From assembly GCA_964555675.1 (NCBI GenBank), contig CAZKTU010000286.1, forward strand, positions 1 through 7,555: 7,555 nt of DNA, in the 5' to 3' direction. Position 1 is the stretch's first letter; each line of letters begins with the position of its first letter. Source of the DNA: CAIWXH01 sp964555675 (GTDB lineage Bacteria > Chloroflexota > Chloroflexia > Chloroflexales > Chloroflexaceae). The translations under genes and the position numbers were made by a program. Positions 6,689 to 7,555 of the stretch are shown piece after piece. Under the pieces are notes generated by a model that saw nothing but the letters and a program-made list of their open reading frames with translations, was not told where the DNA came from and did not search any database.

Positions 6689-7555
6689 ATGGACACCGCC
6701 ACAGCGCCCTCAGCGCCGATCACCCTCGTCGTCTACAACCGGCGCGCGGTCTACCTGATGCTGCGCGATTGGACACCCCTGCGGCTGCGCGGCGAGCTGA
6801 CGGGGGGCACCTTCGGCGCGAGCCTGGCGCCCGCCGAAATCGCCGAGCTCGCCGAGCACCTGACGGCCTGGGTCCAGCGTGCCCTCGGCGCCCTCAGCCT
6901 GCGCGACGCCCTGCAAATCGACCCGGAGCGCGGGCGGCGCGTCTTCAGCCTGCTCTGCGCGGCGCAGACCAGCGCGCGGGCGGCAGCCCCGCCCGAGGGC
7001 CTGCCACTAGCCCCGGCGGAGCTCGCGGGCCTGCCCGCAGCCCTCGCCACGAGCCCCGAGCTCGCCGCCCTCGCTCGAATGGCCGTGGACGAGGGCATGG
7101 CCCTGGCCGCGCTCTCGCCGGCGGGCGACTACCCGTTTCCCACAGACCTGACCTCCCTCGCCCCGATCTTGCCGCCGCCCTACAGGGCCCCGCAGCCGCC
7201 GTTCGAGCAGCCGTCGGGGTGGCGCCGGCGCATCGCCGCCCTGCTGGCGACGGCGGGGGTGGCCCTGCTGGCCATACCGATGCTGCTCGGCCAGATCCCC
7301 GAACACCCCGCGGGCTGGCCCCTGGCCCTGCTCACCCTCGCCCTCCTGGTCGGCATCAAGGCCGGGCCGGCGGGGTTCCTGGGCTCACTCTGTATCTGGC
7401 TGGTCGCCAACCTGCCGGGGTTCCGCCACGGCAGCCCCGCGCTCACCCTGCTCTGGCCCGCCATCCCGCTGATGGCCCTCGGCCTGACCCTGCTCGGGCT
7501 CGACCGCCGCGTGCGCGGGATGTGGCTCTGGCTCAAGCGGCAGATCGTCGGCGAC
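6689..7555 (+). CDS. Unrecognised protein: soluble N-terminal region, proline-rich linker, about four membrane helices (3' end cut)
   Basis: An open frame of 289 codons runs from ATG at 6689 to the last base without a stop, so the C-terminus is missing. Residues 1-145 look soluble, beginning with a strand-like stretch (ITLVVYNRRAVYLML) followed by alanine/leucine-rich helices. Residues 146-178 are rich in proline (ILPPPYRAPQPPFEQP). After WRRR (178-181) come hydrophobic segments at about 182-201, 209-223, 226-243 and 251-270, then DRRVRGMWLWLKRQ. The positive charges suggest both the N-terminal region and this last segment are cytoplasmic. An in-frame GTG at 6674 would add five residues; neither start has a clear ribosome binding site. 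Codon use (third position mostly G/C, few rare codons) matches the neighbours, so the frame is very likely real. It has no similarity I recognise. It is on the argS strand, 55 bp after the phosphatase, and may or may not share its transcript. Confidence 0.8.
   Translation, partial: MDTATAPSAPITLVVYNRRAVYLMLRDWTPLRLRGELTGGTFGASLAPAEIAELAEHLTAWVQRALGALSLRDALQIDPERGRRVFSLLCAAQTSARAAAPPEGLPLAPAELAGLPAALATSPELAALARMAVDEGMALAALSPAGDYPFPTDLTSLAPILPPPYRAPQPPFEQPSGWRRRIAALLATAGVALLAIPMLLGQIPEHPAGWPLALLTLALLVGIKAGPAGFLGSLCIWLVANLPGFRHGSPALTLLWPAIPLMALGLTLLGLDRRVRGMWLWLKRQIVGD

Noticed and set aside
5677..6723. A 348-codon minus-strand frame antisense to the phosphatase gene.
   Set aside because: The plus strand has all four HAD motifs in order. 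The antisense product is G/A/H/D-rich shadow sequence.
1..7555. Mobile element, CRISPR array, phage or defence system.
   Set aside because: I found no transposase, integrase, terminal repeats, regularly spaced repeats or toxin-antitoxin-like small genes. Composition is even across the window.

Overview
This is a GC-rich window, roughly two-thirds G+C, with tightly packed genes and codons ending mostly in G or C. It carries five protein genes, the last cut by the window edge. The composition, the arginyl-tRNA synthetase sequence and the multi-domain sensor kinases would fit a filamentous-type Chloroflexota bacterium such as a Roseiflexus or Kouleothrix relative. That placement is a guess from style, not a measured affiliation.

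Left part (15-3883, minus strand): a two-gene signalling operon. The promoter-proximal gene encodes an 884-residue membrane histidine kinase with an extracytoplasmic dCache sensor, HAMP, GAF, HisKA and HATPase domains. After 23 bp follows a 396-residue soluble protein in which a receiver domain comes first and is joined by a coiled coil to its own HisKA/HATPase kinase core. No response regulator with an output domain is in the window. The pair could form a kinase-to-kinase relay: the membrane kinase senses a small ligand, perhaps an amino acid, and acts on the receiver of the second kinase.

Middle (3884-4096): a 213-bp divergent intergenic region. It has a good sigma70-type promoter for argS, two candidate promoters for the kinase operon, a 20-bp imperfect palindrome in the kinase leader, and a small GC hairpin just before the argS ribosome binding site.

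Right part (4097-7555, plus strand): argS (arginyl-tRNA synthetase) is followed with a 1-base stop/start overlap (TAATG) by a NagD-type HAD phosphatase. After a 55-bp gap with a GC hairpin comes an unrecognised gene, still open at the window end. It encodes a soluble N-terminal region, a proline-rich linker and about four membrane helices.

I see no tRNA or rRNA, CRISPR array, insertion sequence or phage gene. Most of the window is ordinary chromosomal content. The points most worth a second look are the receiver-first kinase operon, the near-complete amino-acid-binding motif in the dCache domain, the unknown membrane protein and a striking codon-context pattern (NAT before ATN).
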